A DNA stretch of 24,061 bases, taken from a virus. This document shows, in pieces, positions 1 through 8,443 of this stretch (position 1 is the first letter of the stretch; the number at the start of each line of letters is the position of its first letter). The notes under the pieces were generated by a model. The model saw only the letters and a program-made list of their open reading frames with translations. It was not told where the DNA came from and did not search any database. Location of the stretch: positions 1 through 24,061 of IMG/VR virus record IMGVR_UViG_3300040751_001192. One strand, given 5' to 3'. The translations under genes were made by a program, and so were the position numbers.

Positions 1-2
1 CT

Positions 3-323
3 GGATATGCTTCAACTGCCGATAATGGTGATGCTCAGTTCGCATTTGGTGTAACTAAGATTGGTGCATTGAATAGCAGATTCCAAGTGTACAAGAATCC
101 TTATATGAAAGAGAACGTAATCCTTATGGGATATAGAGGAACTCAATTCCTTGAAACTGGAGCAGTTTACTCTCCATACATTCCATTGATTATGACTCCT
201 TTAGTATATGACCCTAAGAACTTCACTCCAAGAAAAGGTGTTATGACTCGCTACGCGAAGAAAATGCTAAGAGGTGAATTCTACGGTAAAGTATACGTTG
301 ATGGTTTACACAAAATTCAGTAA
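3..323 (+). CDS. 23: Major capsid protein, gp23-like, C-terminal part
   Basis: Open from the left edge of the window (frame of base 3) to TAA at 321-323, giving the last 106 residues or so; the true start lies upstream. The tail of the protein reads GYRGTQFLETGAVYSPYIP, then DPKNFTPRKGVMTRYAKK, and ends in YGKVYVDGLHKIQ. This matches the C-terminal pattern of T4 gp23 (GYKG...DAGLFYAPYV...DPKNFQP...TRYG...VYVKGI). In that family the protein forms the hexameric capsomers of the head. A strong hairpin terminator follows the stop by about 20 nt, so the gene appears to end its transcription unit. The match is by remembered motifs rather than alignment, but the pattern is distinctive. Confidence 0.9.
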   Translation, partial: GYASTADNGDAQFAFGVTKIGALNSRFQVYKNPYMKENVILMGYRGTQFLETGAVYSPYIPLIMTPLVYDPKNFTPRKGVMTRYAKKMLRGEFYGKVYVDGLHKIQ

Positions 324-345
324 TTGATTATTGAATAACTAAATT

Positions 346-376
346 AAAGAGGGGGTACTTAGGTATCCCCTTTTTT
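346..376 (+). terminator. Intrinsic terminator after the capsid gene
   Basis: The left arm 346-358 (AAAGAGGGGGTAC) pairs with the right arm 363-375 (GTATCCCCTTTTT) across a TTAG loop, with two G-U pairs. The right arm merges into a six-T tract. It sits 22 nt after the capsid stop codon and 35 nt before the TATTTATA motif of the next gene. Confidence 0.9.
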
Positions 377-410
377 ACGTCATAATCTAAGGTAATCTTC
401 TATTATTGGA

Positions 411-418
411 TATTTATA
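411..418 (+). promoter_or_regulatory. Candidate late promoter motif before phoH
   Basis: TATTTATA in the context GGATATTTATATC, 36 nt before the ATG at 455. It lies between the capsid terminator and phoH. The same octamer recurs before every other apparent transcription unit here. Confidence 0.6.
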
Positions 419-454
419 TCAAAGGTTCTATAAAATAATTAAGGAAATTTAAAT

Positions 455-1114
455 ATGGCGGAAAACATATCCAAAACCCCACCAAAAGGTAATGTAAGGT
501 TTTCAATATCATTATCTGAAGAACAAAAGTTAGCAAAATCTGAAATTTTAAGACACCCATTCAATTTTATCGTAGGAAAAGCCGGAAGTGGTAAAACACT
601 ACTAGCAGTTCAGATTGCATTAGATTCATTCTTTAAAAGACAAGTTAACAAAATCGTTATAACAAGACCAACTGTATCAAATGAGGATAATGGATTCTTA
701 CCAGGCTCATTAGAAGAAAAGATGGAGCCATGGTTAGTACCAATTCGTTCAAATATGAGAAAAGTTTACAACAAACCTCAGATTTTAGAGAAAATGGAGA
801 AAGATGAGAGTATAGAATTAGTAAGTTTATCACATTTTAGAGGAAGAACTTTTGATAACTCCATAATTATAGTAGATGAGTTCCAAAACTTAACCAAACA
901 ACAACTATTAATGGTGTTAGGTAGAGTGGGAAAAGGTTCTACAATGATTCTTTGTGGTGATAAACAACAAATAGATTTAAAATTCAACAATGATTCAGCA
1001 GTACACGAAGTTCCAAAACTAAAAGGTTCAAAATGGGTATATGATATTGTATTAAAAGATAATCATAGACATGAATCTTTAGATGAAATTCTAACATTAC
1101 TAACTGATTACTAA
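455..1114 (+). CDS. phoH: PhoH-family ATPase
   Basis: A 219-residue P-loop ATPase of the PhoH family, which is common in aquatic phages. Visible motifs are Walker A GKAGSGKT (residues 41-48), ITRPTV (69-74), GFLPGSLEEKMEPWL (80-94) with NMRKVY (100-105), the HFRGRTF segment (127-133), Walker B IIIVDEFQN (137-145) and a sensor-like ILCGDKQQID near 172-181. This set and order are typical of PhoH, and the length suits the single-domain phage form. AAGGAA lies upstream of the ATG. The gene has its own candidate promoter and no co-transcribed neighbour. The family is linked to RNA metabolism (ATPase or helicase activity, sometimes fused to a nuclease) and to the host phosphate regulon, but its job in phages is unsettled. 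No nuclease domain is present. Confidence 0.92.
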   Translation: MAENISKTPPKGNVRFSISLSEEQKLAKSEILRHPFNFIVGKAGSGKTLLAVQIALDSFFKRQVNKIVITRPTVSNEDNGFLPGSLEEKMEPWLVPIRSNMRKVYNKPQILEKMEKDESIELVSLSHFRGRTFDNSIIIVDEFQNLTKQQLLMVLGRVGKGSTMILCGDKQQIDLKFNNDSAVHEVPKLKGSKWVYDIVLKDNHRHESLDEILTLLTDY

Positions 1115-1123
1115 GATTAGTTA

Positions 1124-1131
1124 TATTTATA
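1124..1131 (+). promoter_or_regulatory. Candidate late promoter motif
   Basis: TATTTATA in the context TTATATTTATATAAA, 29 nt before the GTG at 1161 and 10 nt after the phoH stop. It is another copy of the recurring octamer. Confidence 0.55.
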
Positions 1132-1160
1132 TAAAACAAAACACATATAGAGGATAAATA

Positions 1161-2396
1161 GTGGCAGATTACACAGGTTCATTTAGTGGGTCGTTTGAAG
1201 GTAGTGGTACTGGGTTAACAAACATAGATTACTACAATCTAAGTAACCTACCTACTACGATTACACCATTTCAAAGAAATTCTATATCAGCAAATAATGC
1301 TTTTAGAGATAACTTTGCCAATAACCTAAAGGATAGGTTAAATGCTGAAAGTGTAATTAGTTCATCTGCTCAATTAACAACTGAATTTGATTTAAGATAT
1401 GGAAACGAAGAAGGTGATAACTTAATTAGTGGTTCATCTCAGGTAGATTTTAATTCAATATCAAATGTACCAAACGGATTAGTAAGTTCATCAGCACAAA
1501 TTACCATAACTGAATCACAAATTAGTGATTTAACACATTTTACATCTGCAGATGTTAGAAGTGTAATGAGAGATGATTCGGTTGTAAGTTCATCGGCTCA
1601 AGTAATAGCACATTTACCTTCAGGTACTGTAAGTTCATCTAATCAAATCACCATAAGTGAATCTCAGATTTCAGATTTAACCCACTACACAGATTCAGAT
1701 GTTAAAACAAAATTGAATGCTGAAGGAGTATTAAGTGGCTCATCTCAGATTACAATTACCGAATCTCAGATTTCAGATTTAACACATACCGATGTAAGTT
1801 CTTTAAATAATTTTACATCATCTGTTGTTTTAAATTCAGTAACATCATCTATGAGTGTTGCAACCGCATCATTCATCTCAGATACATTTATTTCTGAATC
1901 AGCAGCACGTAGTGGTTTTGGACAAGGTGGTGGAACATCAGATTATGATGAATTAATAAACGTTCCATCTGGTATTATATCATCATCAGCACAAATTACA
2001 GCATTAGGATATTCAACTACTGATAATGATAATCAAACTTTATCAATTTCAGGACAAACCTTAACAATATCAGATGGTAATAGTGTAATTCTACCATCAG
2101 CAGGTGGTGGGGGTGGTTCATCAATATGGACAACTGGCTCACAAGACCCAGAAGCGTATACTCACTTAATGACATCTAATAATTTACAACTAACGGGTAG
2201 TTTTGATGTATTAGGTGATTTGACTGTAAATGGAAAATCAATATTTACACAAATATCTGCATCTGATAATGAATCAGCAGTTGTAGTTAATGGTAGGATA
2301 AAAATTTTAGAACAACAAATAGAAGGATATATCGCATCAGCTTCAATTCAAATAGGAAATACACGAGATTCAATAGATTGTGGTGGTTTTTTCTAA
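1161..2396 (+). CDS. Fibre-type structural protein with SSAQ/TESQISDL repeats
   Basis: A 411-residue Ser/Thr-rich protein starting at GTG, with AGAGGA 6 nt or so upstream. The N-terminus (GSFSGSFEGSGTGLTNID) resembles phage fibre modules. The body repeats a unit of the form [IV][SG]SSAQ-ITITESQISDLTHY-SDVKTKLNAE, with about six SSAQ/SGSSQ elements and three ITxxESQISDLTH elements. A GGGGG linker and a typical LTGSFDVLGDLTVNG fibre segment follow. The C-terminus ends SIDCGGFF. No catalytic domain, signal peptide or membrane segment is seen. It shares a 58-bp identical stretch with the gene at 4977. The likely role is a trimeric tail or baseplate fibre, inferred from composition, repeats and position; the receptor is unknown. 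Confidence 0.75.
   Translation: MADYTGSFSGSFEGSGTGLTNIDYYNLSNLPTTITPFQRNSISANNAFRDNFANNLKDRLNAESVISSSAQLTTEFDLRYGNEEGDNLISGSSQVDFNSISNVPNGLVSSSAQITITESQISDLTHFTSADVRSVMRDDSVVSSSAQVIAHLPSGTVSSSNQITISESQISDLTHYTDSDVKTKLNAEGVLSGSSQITITESQISDLTHTDVSSLNNFTSSVVLNSVTSSMSVATASFISDTFISESAARSGFGQGGGTSDYDELINVPSGIISSSAQITALGYSTTDNDNQTLSISGQTLTISDGNSVILPSAGGGGGSSIWTTGSQDPEAYTHLMTSNNLQLTGSFDVLGDLTVNGKSIFTQISASDNESAVVVNGRIKILEQQIEGYIASASIQIGNTRDSIDCGGFF
1476..1533 (+). repeat. 58-bp repeat shared with 5688-5745
   Basis: These 58 bases are identical to 5688-5745 in another fibre gene, in the same orientation and reading frame. They encode the LVSSSAQITITESQISDL unit. Sequence diverges on both sides. Confidence 0.9.
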
Positions 2397-2405
2397 TTGT
2401 TTTGA

Positions 2406-2413
2406 TATTTATG
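2406..2413 (+). promoter_or_regulatory. Candidate late promoter motif (one-base variant)
   Basis: TATTTATG in the context TTGATATTTATGAA, 33 nt before the ATG at 2447. It differs from the octamer only at the last base. Confidence 0.4.
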
Positions 2414-2446
2414 AATGTAATCTTAGTTAAGTAATAGGATAAAAGT

Positions 2447-4957
2447 ATGGCTCAAACAATAAAACATAGAAGAGGTTCGATATCTTCGGTTAGAAATATC
2501 ACATCTTTTGGTGAAGCAGAAATCGTAATTGGTAGTGGTTCGGTAGATTCAAAGGTAACAGGACCAGTAGTTTACATAGGTAAACCAGGTGGTACAACCG
2601 CCGCTAATGATTATGTTCCTGTTGGAAAAATGTATGTAGGTAGTGGTGTACCTTCAATTACACCAGCACAATATGGAACAACCTTAGATGGGCTACCATA
2701 TTATGACACAACAAACAAAACACTTTATATATTAGGTGCTAACGCAGATGGTACATCTGGCCACACCCAAATTAATATAACAACATCATCCATTGATAGT
2801 TTCGATTCTCATGTATCAGCATCAGCTGCAGCAAGTGGATTTGGTGCTGGTAGTGGTGGTGGAATTTTCGAATTAGTATCAGGTACAATATACCAATCAG
2901 ATGGTAAAAACTTACAAATAAGTGGTTCTGGTGGTAAATACGCATTAGAAGTATCTGAATCTATAAACGCATACAATATTAATGCAGGTGTTCCTACATC
3001 AAACGATTGGCAAACCAACTTAGATGGTTCTTACTTTAATAACTTTACAAAAGATACAGATGTATCTGAAATTTTAAGATTTGTAGCAGGATTACTATCA
3101 TCTTCAGCAGCAAATCCAACACCAAATACAAAAACATATAACTCAATAAGTGAAAATAAAACAAACACTTCAACATCGGCTGCACCTTCGGGTTATATAC
3201 CAAACGATAATGATATAAATGATTTAACATACTTAATTGATAAGGGATGGGCTAGTGTTGGTGGAACATTATTTCCAGGAAAAACAATTTACACAAACAC
3301 TGGGTATTCAATATCCTATACTTCAGTAGCTGGTGGTTCAACATCACAACAATCTTCTGTTGATTCACAATTATTTGGATTAGGTGCTTTAAGTAGTGGA
3401 GCAGGTGCTGAATTTAGAGTAAGTGGTTCACATTCATTTACATTCTCAGATAATTCATCTGATACTACAACTGAAACATCAGCATCATCTGAAATCATAA
3501 GTAATTCTACATTAGATACTACATCAAATGGTATTACATTAGGTAAGATACAAACTGTAAATCCTGCAGTTATCCCTGCAGCTTTCCAAGATGGTAAATT
3601 TGCATCAGTATTTAATAAAAATGTAGTAAATTGGGTTACACCATCTTCTACTTCAGTATCGGCATCTGGAAATTATACAATTTCAACAACAATTGGTATA
3701 GCAACAGGTTCACAATCAGATTATACTGATAAAACTGCGAGTGAAACTATATTTTGGGCACCTGTATCAACTATTAATTCTAATATTGGTGATAACTCAT
3801 TAGCAAGTAGTGGAGAAGTTGTAACAGCATTAACACTTACATCAGGTTCTATGTCTGGAGCACCATTTATTAATGGTGGTACTTGGAATTTAGTAGCAAC
3901 CGCAAGTGGTGTGTTTGAACCAATGTACGCATCATCAACTACTTTAGTAGATGTATCGATTGGAAGTACGAGTGGATATACAATTTCTAATACATCAGGT
4001 AAAGATACTCTATCAACAAGTGGTGGTACAATCCAAACCACTGGTATGGTAACCGACGCTGCAGGAACAACTGCAAGAAATAGTGGTGTACCACACAGAA
4101 CTGATTTGGTAGAAATTGATGCAACTTATACAATAAGTGGTACTGGTAACACATTTAATGAGAGTGGGTTTAGTGATACATCATACACATTAACAACAAC
4201 CGCTAGAGATAGAGCAGCAACACAATCAACATTAGATACTAAAACAGTAAACCTACATTCGGCTGGTACATTTGGACAACCTGCTGCGAGTGGTTCAATG
4301 GGGTATCATGGTGGTGGTAGTACAACTACTACTTTAATAGAATACTTTACTTCGGAAAGTTATAGAAGAACAATTAGTGATTCAACTACATTAGATACTG
4401 TGTGGGATGAAAGTGATAGAGTAACATTAGGTGATGGTGGTGATTTACAGGTTAAACCAGGTTATTTGGTTAATCCAGAATCTGCAAATGGATATTGGTA
4501 TCCAACGGGTGGATATAACGCAGCACATTACAAATGGTATTTAAGAGAATTTGATACTGCGGCTTCTAACAACAAAGGTACACTAACAATTGATTTAAAT
4601 CCAGATACATCAGCAGATTTAACAACATTTGATGATACAACCACAGGTAAAATTGCAGTAGGTGTTATATTTGGTTCAACCGCATCAACTGTGTTTGATG
4701 CAGTTAAAGGTACTACATCATATGGTGGTTCATTAAACTCTCAATCAGCAAATGGTTCAACTAACCCATTTAGTGATACGATTGATGTAAAGAGTGATTT
4801 TGATTCATTAACTAACTCATCTGGAACGTTAACATTAGGTTTGGCTAACGCTGCTGGACAGACTATTAACGCAACACATGATAAAGTATGGGTTTTAATT
4901 AGATATACAGGTACACCATCAAATACATTAGAAAGAATAACGGTTTCAGTATCGTAA
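2447..4957 (+). CDS. Large Ser/Thr/Gly-rich virion adhesin
   Basis: An 836-residue protein with no enzymatic motif that I recognise. The N-terminus MAQTIKHRRGSISSVRN, followed by a short segment ending in an IGKPGG-type turn, has the IKxRRGS...GEaei pattern seen at the start of many phage fibre or adhesin proteins. It parallels the start of the protein at 6158. The remainder is rich in Ser, Thr, Gly and Asn, with few charged residues, as in beta-rich shaft or receptor-binding regions. No SSAQ/TESQISDL repeat, S74 chaperone or LamG motif is visible. The C-terminal 160 residues contain more aromatics (SANGYWYPTGGYNAAHYKWY) and may form a globular head. AGGATAAA lies before the ATG. A gene 19 nt downstream has no TATTTATA of its own, so the two are probably co-transcribed. 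Confidence 0.7.
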   Translation: MAQTIKHRRGSISSVRNITSFGEAEIVIGSGSVDSKVTGPVVYIGKPGGTTAANDYVPVGKMYVGSGVPSITPAQYGTTLDGLPYYDTTNKTLYILGANADGTSGHTQINITTSSIDSFDSHVSASAAASGFGAGSGGGIFELVSGTIYQSDGKNLQISGSGGKYALEVSESINAYNINAGVPTSNDWQTNLDGSYFNNFTKDTDVSEILRFVAGLLSSSAANPTPNTKTYNSISENKTNTSTSAAPSGYIPNDNDINDLTYLIDKGWASVGGTLFPGKTIYTNTGYSISYTSVAGGSTSQQSSVDSQLFGLGALSSGAGAEFRVSGSHSFTFSDNSSDTTTETSASSEIISNSTLDTTSNGITLGKIQTVNPAVIPAAFQDGKFASVFNKNVVNWVTPSSTSVSASGNYTISTTIGIATGSQSDYTDKTASETIFWAPVSTINSNIGDNSLASSGEVVTALTLTSGSMSGAPFINGGTWNLVATASGVFEPMYASSTTLVDVSIGSTSGYTISNTSGKDTLSTSGGTIQTTGMVTDAAGTTARNSGVPHRTDLVEIDATYTISGTGNTFNESGFSDTSYTLTTTARDRAATQSTLDTKTVNLHSAGTFGQPAASGSMGYHGGGSTTTTLIEYFTSESYRRTISDSTTLDTVWDESDRVTLGDGGDLQVKPGYLVNPESANGYWYPTGGYNAAHYKWYLREFDTAASNNKGTLTIDLNPDTSADLTTFDDTTTGKIAVGVIFGSTASTVFDAVKGTTSYGGSLNSQSANGSTNPFSDTIDVKSDFDSLTNSSGTLTLGLANAAGQTINATHDKVWVLIRYTGTPSNTLERITVSVS

Positions 4958-4976
4958 TATATAAAGAGGAACAAAA

Positions 4977-6143
4977 ATGGCATATAATTCAAATAACAGG
5001 TCGGAAAGATTATTACAAGGTAGACGTTTTACTACCGATAATCTTACATTAGGACAGGAAGCATTTACTGATGTATTCGATTTGGGTGCAGGTGAAATTT
5101 TTACCGATGATGGTTTAATTCCAACTGGTTCAAGTCAACTTCCATATAGTGGTTCATCACAAGATGGAAGTATCGTATCAGGTAGTGTTGTAAACCCATC
5201 AATTGCTAGTGATGTTTCTGTTTTAAAGTACCATTATAGAAAAAAACTAAAACAAGCAGCAGATGGTCAAAGAGAAGTTTATTATTTCACAACTTCAGAC
5301 CCAGCATCTGTTTCAGATACAGTAACATCCGACCAACTTATCGAATCAGACCAACAAACTAATTTTGTATCACCAAAATATATTATTGCATCTGATAGCC
5401 CTAACACTACTGAGGCATCAACTCCTGGTTATAAGGTAGTTGTTTACAAAGATACCGCATCTTCTGCTGGAAGTATTACATCATCACCGGCATTAACATC
5501 AACATATACATTTGATTATAAGACTGGTGTTTTGACTTGGAACGATGGTTCACAACCAGCATCGAATCAATTTGTATACATTACAACTTACCAATATGTT
5601 GGTAGAACACTTCGTTCTCAAATTGATGATGGTTCAATTGGTGGTGGTGGTACATCAGATTTTACTGAATTAACTAATGTACCAAGTGGATTAGTAAGTT
5701 CATCAGCACAAATTACCATAACTGAATCACAAATTAGTGATTTAAACCATTATGATGATTCTGATGTTAAAACAAAACTAAATACTGAAAATGTATTATC
5801 AGGTTCGGCTGCAAATGTTAAAACCTTTTTAAATATTACAGAATCAGATATATCAGATTTATCACATTATAGTGATTCTGATGTTAAAACAAAATTAAAT
5901 ACTGAAAATGTAATCAGTTCATCAGCTCAGGTAATATCTGGGTTAGAAGGACAAGATTTAACAGTTGCAACTATAACCGCTGAAACTTATATTGTAAGTT
6001 CATCTGTAACACATATGACTCAATCATTTAGTAGTGGTTCTACTATATTTGGTGATGATATCAATGATACTCATCAAATGACCGGGTCTTTATTTGTATC
6101 GGGTTCTATATCATTTAGTGAAATTGATGGCGGCACATTCTAA
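4977..6143 (+). CDS. Fibre protein with unique N-terminal domain and TESQISDL repeats
   Basis: A 388-residue protein with GAGG before the ATG. Residues 1 to about 220 form a non-repetitive domain (SERLLQGRRFTTDNLTLG, then VLKYHYRKKLKQ, then YVGRTLRSQID), probably the part that attaches to the baseplate or another fibre. A GGGG linker leads to SSAQITITESQISDL and two copies of YxDSDVKTKLNTEN, the repeat family of the protein at 1161. The C-terminus ends SFSEIDGGTF, resembling the IDCGGFF end of that protein. The two genes share 58 identical bases. The role as a structural fibre is inferred from repeats and neighbours. Confidence 0.72.
   Translation: MAYNSNNRSERLLQGRRFTTDNLTLGQEAFTDVFDLGAGEIFTDDGLIPTGSSQLPYSGSSQDGSIVSGSVVNPSIASDVSVLKYHYRKKLKQAADGQREVYYFTTSDPASVSDTVTSDQLIESDQQTNFVSPKYIIASDSPNTTEASTPGYKVVVYKDTASSAGSITSSPALTSTYTFDYKTGVLTWNDGSQPASNQFVYITTYQYVGRTLRSQIDDGSIGGGGTSDFTELTNVPSGLVSSSAQITITESQISDLNHYDDSDVKTKLNTENVLSGSAANVKTFLNITESDISDLSHYSDSDVKTKLNTENVISSSAQVISGLEGQDLTVATITAETYIVSSSVTHMTQSFSSGSTIFGDDINDTHQMTGSLFVSGSISFSEIDGGTF
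5688..5745 (+). repeat. 58-bp repeat shared with 1476-1533
   Basis: Identical over 58 bases to part of the gene at 1161. The flanking bases differ (A rather than C directly after), so this is a local patch of identity between otherwise diverged genes. Confidence 0.9.
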
Positions 6144-6157
6144 AATAGGGGATAGGC

Positions 6158-6550
6158 GTGGCCGAAAACAGAATAAAATTAAAAAGGAGCTCGGTATCTG
6201 CTAATGTACCCAATGTTGGTGATTTAACATTAGGTGAATTAGCTGTAAATACTTATGATGGTAAGTTATTCTTTAAAAAAGATAATGGAGTTGATTCTAT
6301 TGAATCAATCGTTACCACCAATGCTCAAATCACAGGTTCTGTTGAATTAACCGGGGCATTAACATCATCTCTTTCTTTGATTGAAAACAATACACCATCA
6401 ACTGATATGTTTTTGGTAAAAATCAATGGAAATGATAAAGTAAAAGTAAATTCAGAAGGAACATTCGTAATAAAAGAATCACTAACACTACCAACAGGCG
6501 AAAAAGGTGCGATGGTGGTTAGTGGAAGTGGATTTTTTATATATTTATAA
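6158..6550 (+). CDS. Small fibre-type protein
   Basis: A 130-residue protein starting at GTG, preceded by AGGGGATAGG and 14 nt after the previous stop. The start MAENRIKLKRSSVSANVP, then GDLTLGELAVNTYDGKLFFKKDN, is the widespread phage fibre N-terminal pattern (IxxRR...P...L..GElAvN...gklf.kd) and parallels the protein at 2447. The middle resembles fibre shaft sequence (QITGSVELTGALTSSLSLI). The end SGSGFFIYL resembles the GGEVFIYA end of the next gene. It could be a short fibre or an adaptor. It shares a transcription unit with 2447 and 4977, as no TATTTATA lies in front. Confidence 0.65.
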   Translation: MAENRIKLKRSSVSANVPNVGDLTLGELAVNTYDGKLFFKKDNGVDSIESIVTTNAQITGSVELTGALTSSLSLIENNTPSTDMFLVKINGNDKVKVNSEGTFVIKESLTLPTGEKGAMVVSGSGFFIYL

Positions 6551-6568
6551 CAAAGTAAAAAAAACAAA

Positions 6569-6576
6569 TATTTATT
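6569..6576 (+). promoter_or_regulatory. Candidate late promoter motif (variant) before 6612
   Basis: TATTTATT, 35 nt before the ATG at 6612. A perfect TATTTATA also lies at 6542-6549, overlapping the last codons of the previous gene, so either could serve. Confidence 0.4.
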
Positions 6577-6611
6577 TAACACAAACATAAAGCTTAAAAA
6601 GAGGAAACAAA

Positions 6612-8150
6612 ATGGCAGAATGGAAAAAAGTAATTGTATCGGGGTCATCACCTGAATTCGGTGCAATAACAGTAGATGGAACGGTAACTGCTAACGCATT
6701 TAGTGGTGATGGTTCAGCCCTTACGGGCGTAGCTGCGGGAAGTATCGATATTGATAACTTTAGCGCAAGTACAACATTAGCACAAGGAGACCACTTCTTA
6801 TTTTCAGATGGTGGTACTGAAAGTAAAATCACATTTAGTAATATCGAAGATGAAATCTTTGGTAACGTAAGTGGTGATGCAACTATCGCAGCAGGTGGTG
6901 CATTAACAATCGCTAATACAGCGGTAACTAACGATATGTTAGCGGGTTCAATTGCAAATGGAAAATTATCAAACTCAGCAATCACAATCGCTGGAAATTC
7001 AACTTCATTAGGTGGAAGTATCACTGCGGCAACTATCTTAGATGGTACTGGTGTACTTTCAGGTTCGGCTCAAATCGAATCAGAAATCAATGATTTGGCA
7101 GATTCACGAATTGGAGCAGCAAGTGTAACTGATTTATCTGATGTAACAAACGTAGGTTCTGGTGCAATCATTACTTCAGCTGAAAGAACTAAATTAGGTG
7201 GTATTGCAACTGGTGCAGAAGTAAACGTTGATACTAATATTACTGTATCAGAAGGTGCTAATACAGTTGAGATTCAATCTTCTACTGGTACTAACGATTC
7301 AATCGCAGCAGCTACTACATCAAAAGCTGGTGTTATGACTGCAACCGATAAAACTAAATTAGATGGTATTGAAGCTTTAGCAGATGTAACTGATGCTACA
7401 AATGTAACAAGTGGATTGGTAGCAGCAACTGCAATTTCTTCTGGTAATAAAACTACAATACAAACAAACTTAGGAGTAGATGCAGCAGGAACAGATAATA
7501 GTACATTAGCAGGTTTAACTGCAACCGCTATCGGTAAATCTATTGTTACAGGTTCTAACGCATCAGCTATTAGAAGTACAATTGGTGTAGATGCAGCAGG
7601 AACAGATAACTCAACTGATGTAACTTTAGCTGGTGTTCCAAACTATATTACAATTAGTGGACAGACTATTACAAGACATCAAATTGATATTTCAGATGAT
7701 ACTAACTTGGCTGTTGGTACTGGTGTAACTCTTACTGGAGATACTCTTTCAATCGGACAAGCAGTTGGTACATCAGATGATGTACAATTTGCAAATATCA
7801 CTGCAACTGGTGATTTAATGGTACAAGGTACTTTAACTTCATTACAAACTACTAACTTAAACATTGAGGACCAATTTATCTTATTGAACTCAGGTTCGGA
7901 AGATGCACAATCATCAGGTATTATATTTGGTGGTTCAACTGGAACACAAGGTGCTGGTGCAGCATTCTTCTACGATATGGATGCTGATAGACCTGCTTGG
8001 ACTAGTAATGCACTTGCATGGAATGCTACCGCTGCAACTGAAACAGCATTTATTCCTAGAGTATTTGATGTAGATGGTTCATCTCACACTCCTGTTGCTG
8101 AAGCTGGTTCTATCCAAATATCTGGTGGTGAAGTATTTATTTACGCATAG
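6612..8150 (+). CDS. Tail fibre protein with WKKVIVSGS N-terminus
   Basis: A 512-residue fibre with AAGAGGAAAC upstream. It opens MAEWKKVIVSGSSPEFGAIT, nearly the same start as the giant fibre at 8501, which suggests a shared docking peptide. The body carries repeats known from phage fibres: ITSAERTKLGGIATGAEVN and KAGVMTATDKTKLDGIEAL, and two copies of GVDAAGTDNST. A DLMVQGTLTSLQTTNLNIED segment with ILLNSG and SGIIFGG follows; a parallel segment occurs in the giant fibre. One SGSAQIESEINDL echoes the SSAQ repeats of earlier genes. The C-terminus SGGEVFIYA has no visible chaperone domain. The fibre assignment is firm from these repeats; the receptor is unknown. Confidence 0.8.
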   Translation: MAEWKKVIVSGSSPEFGAITVDGTVTANAFSGDGSALTGVAAGSIDIDNFSASTTLAQGDHFLFSDGGTESKITFSNIEDEIFGNVSGDATIAAGGALTIANTAVTNDMLAGSIANGKLSNSAITIAGNSTSLGGSITAATILDGTGVLSGSAQIESEINDLADSRIGAASVTDLSDVTNVGSGAIITSAERTKLGGIATGAEVNVDTNITVSEGANTVEIQSSTGTNDSIAAATTSKAGVMTATDKTKLDGIEALADVTDATNVTSGLVAATAISSGNKTTIQTNLGVDAAGTDNSTLAGLTATAIGKSIVTGSNASAIRSTIGVDAAGTDNSTDVTLAGVPNYITISGQTITRHQIDISDDTNLAVGTGVTLTGDTLSIGQAVGTSDDVQFANITATGDLMVQGTLTSLQTTNLNIEDQFILLNSGSEDAQSSGIIFGGSTGTQGAGAAFFYDMDADRPAWTSNALAWNATAATETAFIPRVFDVDGSSHTPVAEAGSIQISGGEVFIYA

Positions 8151-8187
8151 TAATTATTAAATAATGAAATGGTTAAAAAGGTTATAT

Positions 8188-8367
8188 ATGGCACTAATTA
8201 CAAAGGATAAAACTGAAGTTAAAAAACCAAAGAATGTAGTTGACTTTTCAAAGCAGGAGTTAGAGTTCCTCTTATCAACAATAGCCAACTCAACTTTTGA
8301 AGGTAAAGATGTTCAGCTGGTTTATGAAACGGCAGTTAAAATCCAAAAGCAAATTATGGAAATGTAA
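8188..8367 (+). CDS. Small protein of unknown function
   Basis: I place the start at the ATG at 8188 (59 residues, MALITKDKTEV...). AAAAAGG ends 6 nt before it, whereas the in-frame ATG at 8164 (67 residues) has no ribosome-binding sequence. The protein is Lys-rich at first and then helical (FSKQELEFLLSTIANSTF, then VQLVYETAVKIQKQIMEM). I recall small helical proteins of this type in other T4-like phages but cannot assign a function. It lies between two fibre genes and is closed by a strong terminator, so it is probably the last gene of the unit that starts at 6612. It might be a fibre assembly factor or a minor virion protein, but nothing in the sequence decides this. Confidence 0.7.
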   Translation: MALITKDKTEVKKPKNVVDFSKQELEFLLSTIANSTFEGKDVQLVYETAVKIQKQIMEM

Positions 8368-8370
8368 AAG

Positions 8371-8400
8371 AAACCCCAACAGAAATGTTGGGGTTTTTTA
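8371..8400 (+). terminator. Intrinsic terminator with GAAA loop
   Basis: AAACCCCAACA (8371-8381) pairs perfectly with TGTTGGGGTTT (8386-8396) around a GAAA tetraloop, followed by more T. It ends the unit containing 6612 and 8188. The core arm is identical to that of the terminator at 22304. Confidence 0.93.
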
Positions 8401-8420
8401 TTTTAAAATATATTATTCCA

Positions 8421-8428
8421 TATTTATA
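8421..8428 (+). promoter_or_regulatory. Candidate late promoter motif before the giant fibre gene
   Basis: TATTTATA in the context CCATATTTATATTAA, 20 nt after a terminator. The ATG at 8501 is 72 nt further on, a longer leader than in the other units, and a structured element lies in between. Confidence 0.6.
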
Positions 8429-8443
8429 TTAAATTAGCTTGTT

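Noticed and set aside
6572-7024. Minus-strand open frame of 150 codons over the start of the fibre gene at 6612
   Set aside because: It lies opposite a clearly coding fibre start, with no motif and no start signal.
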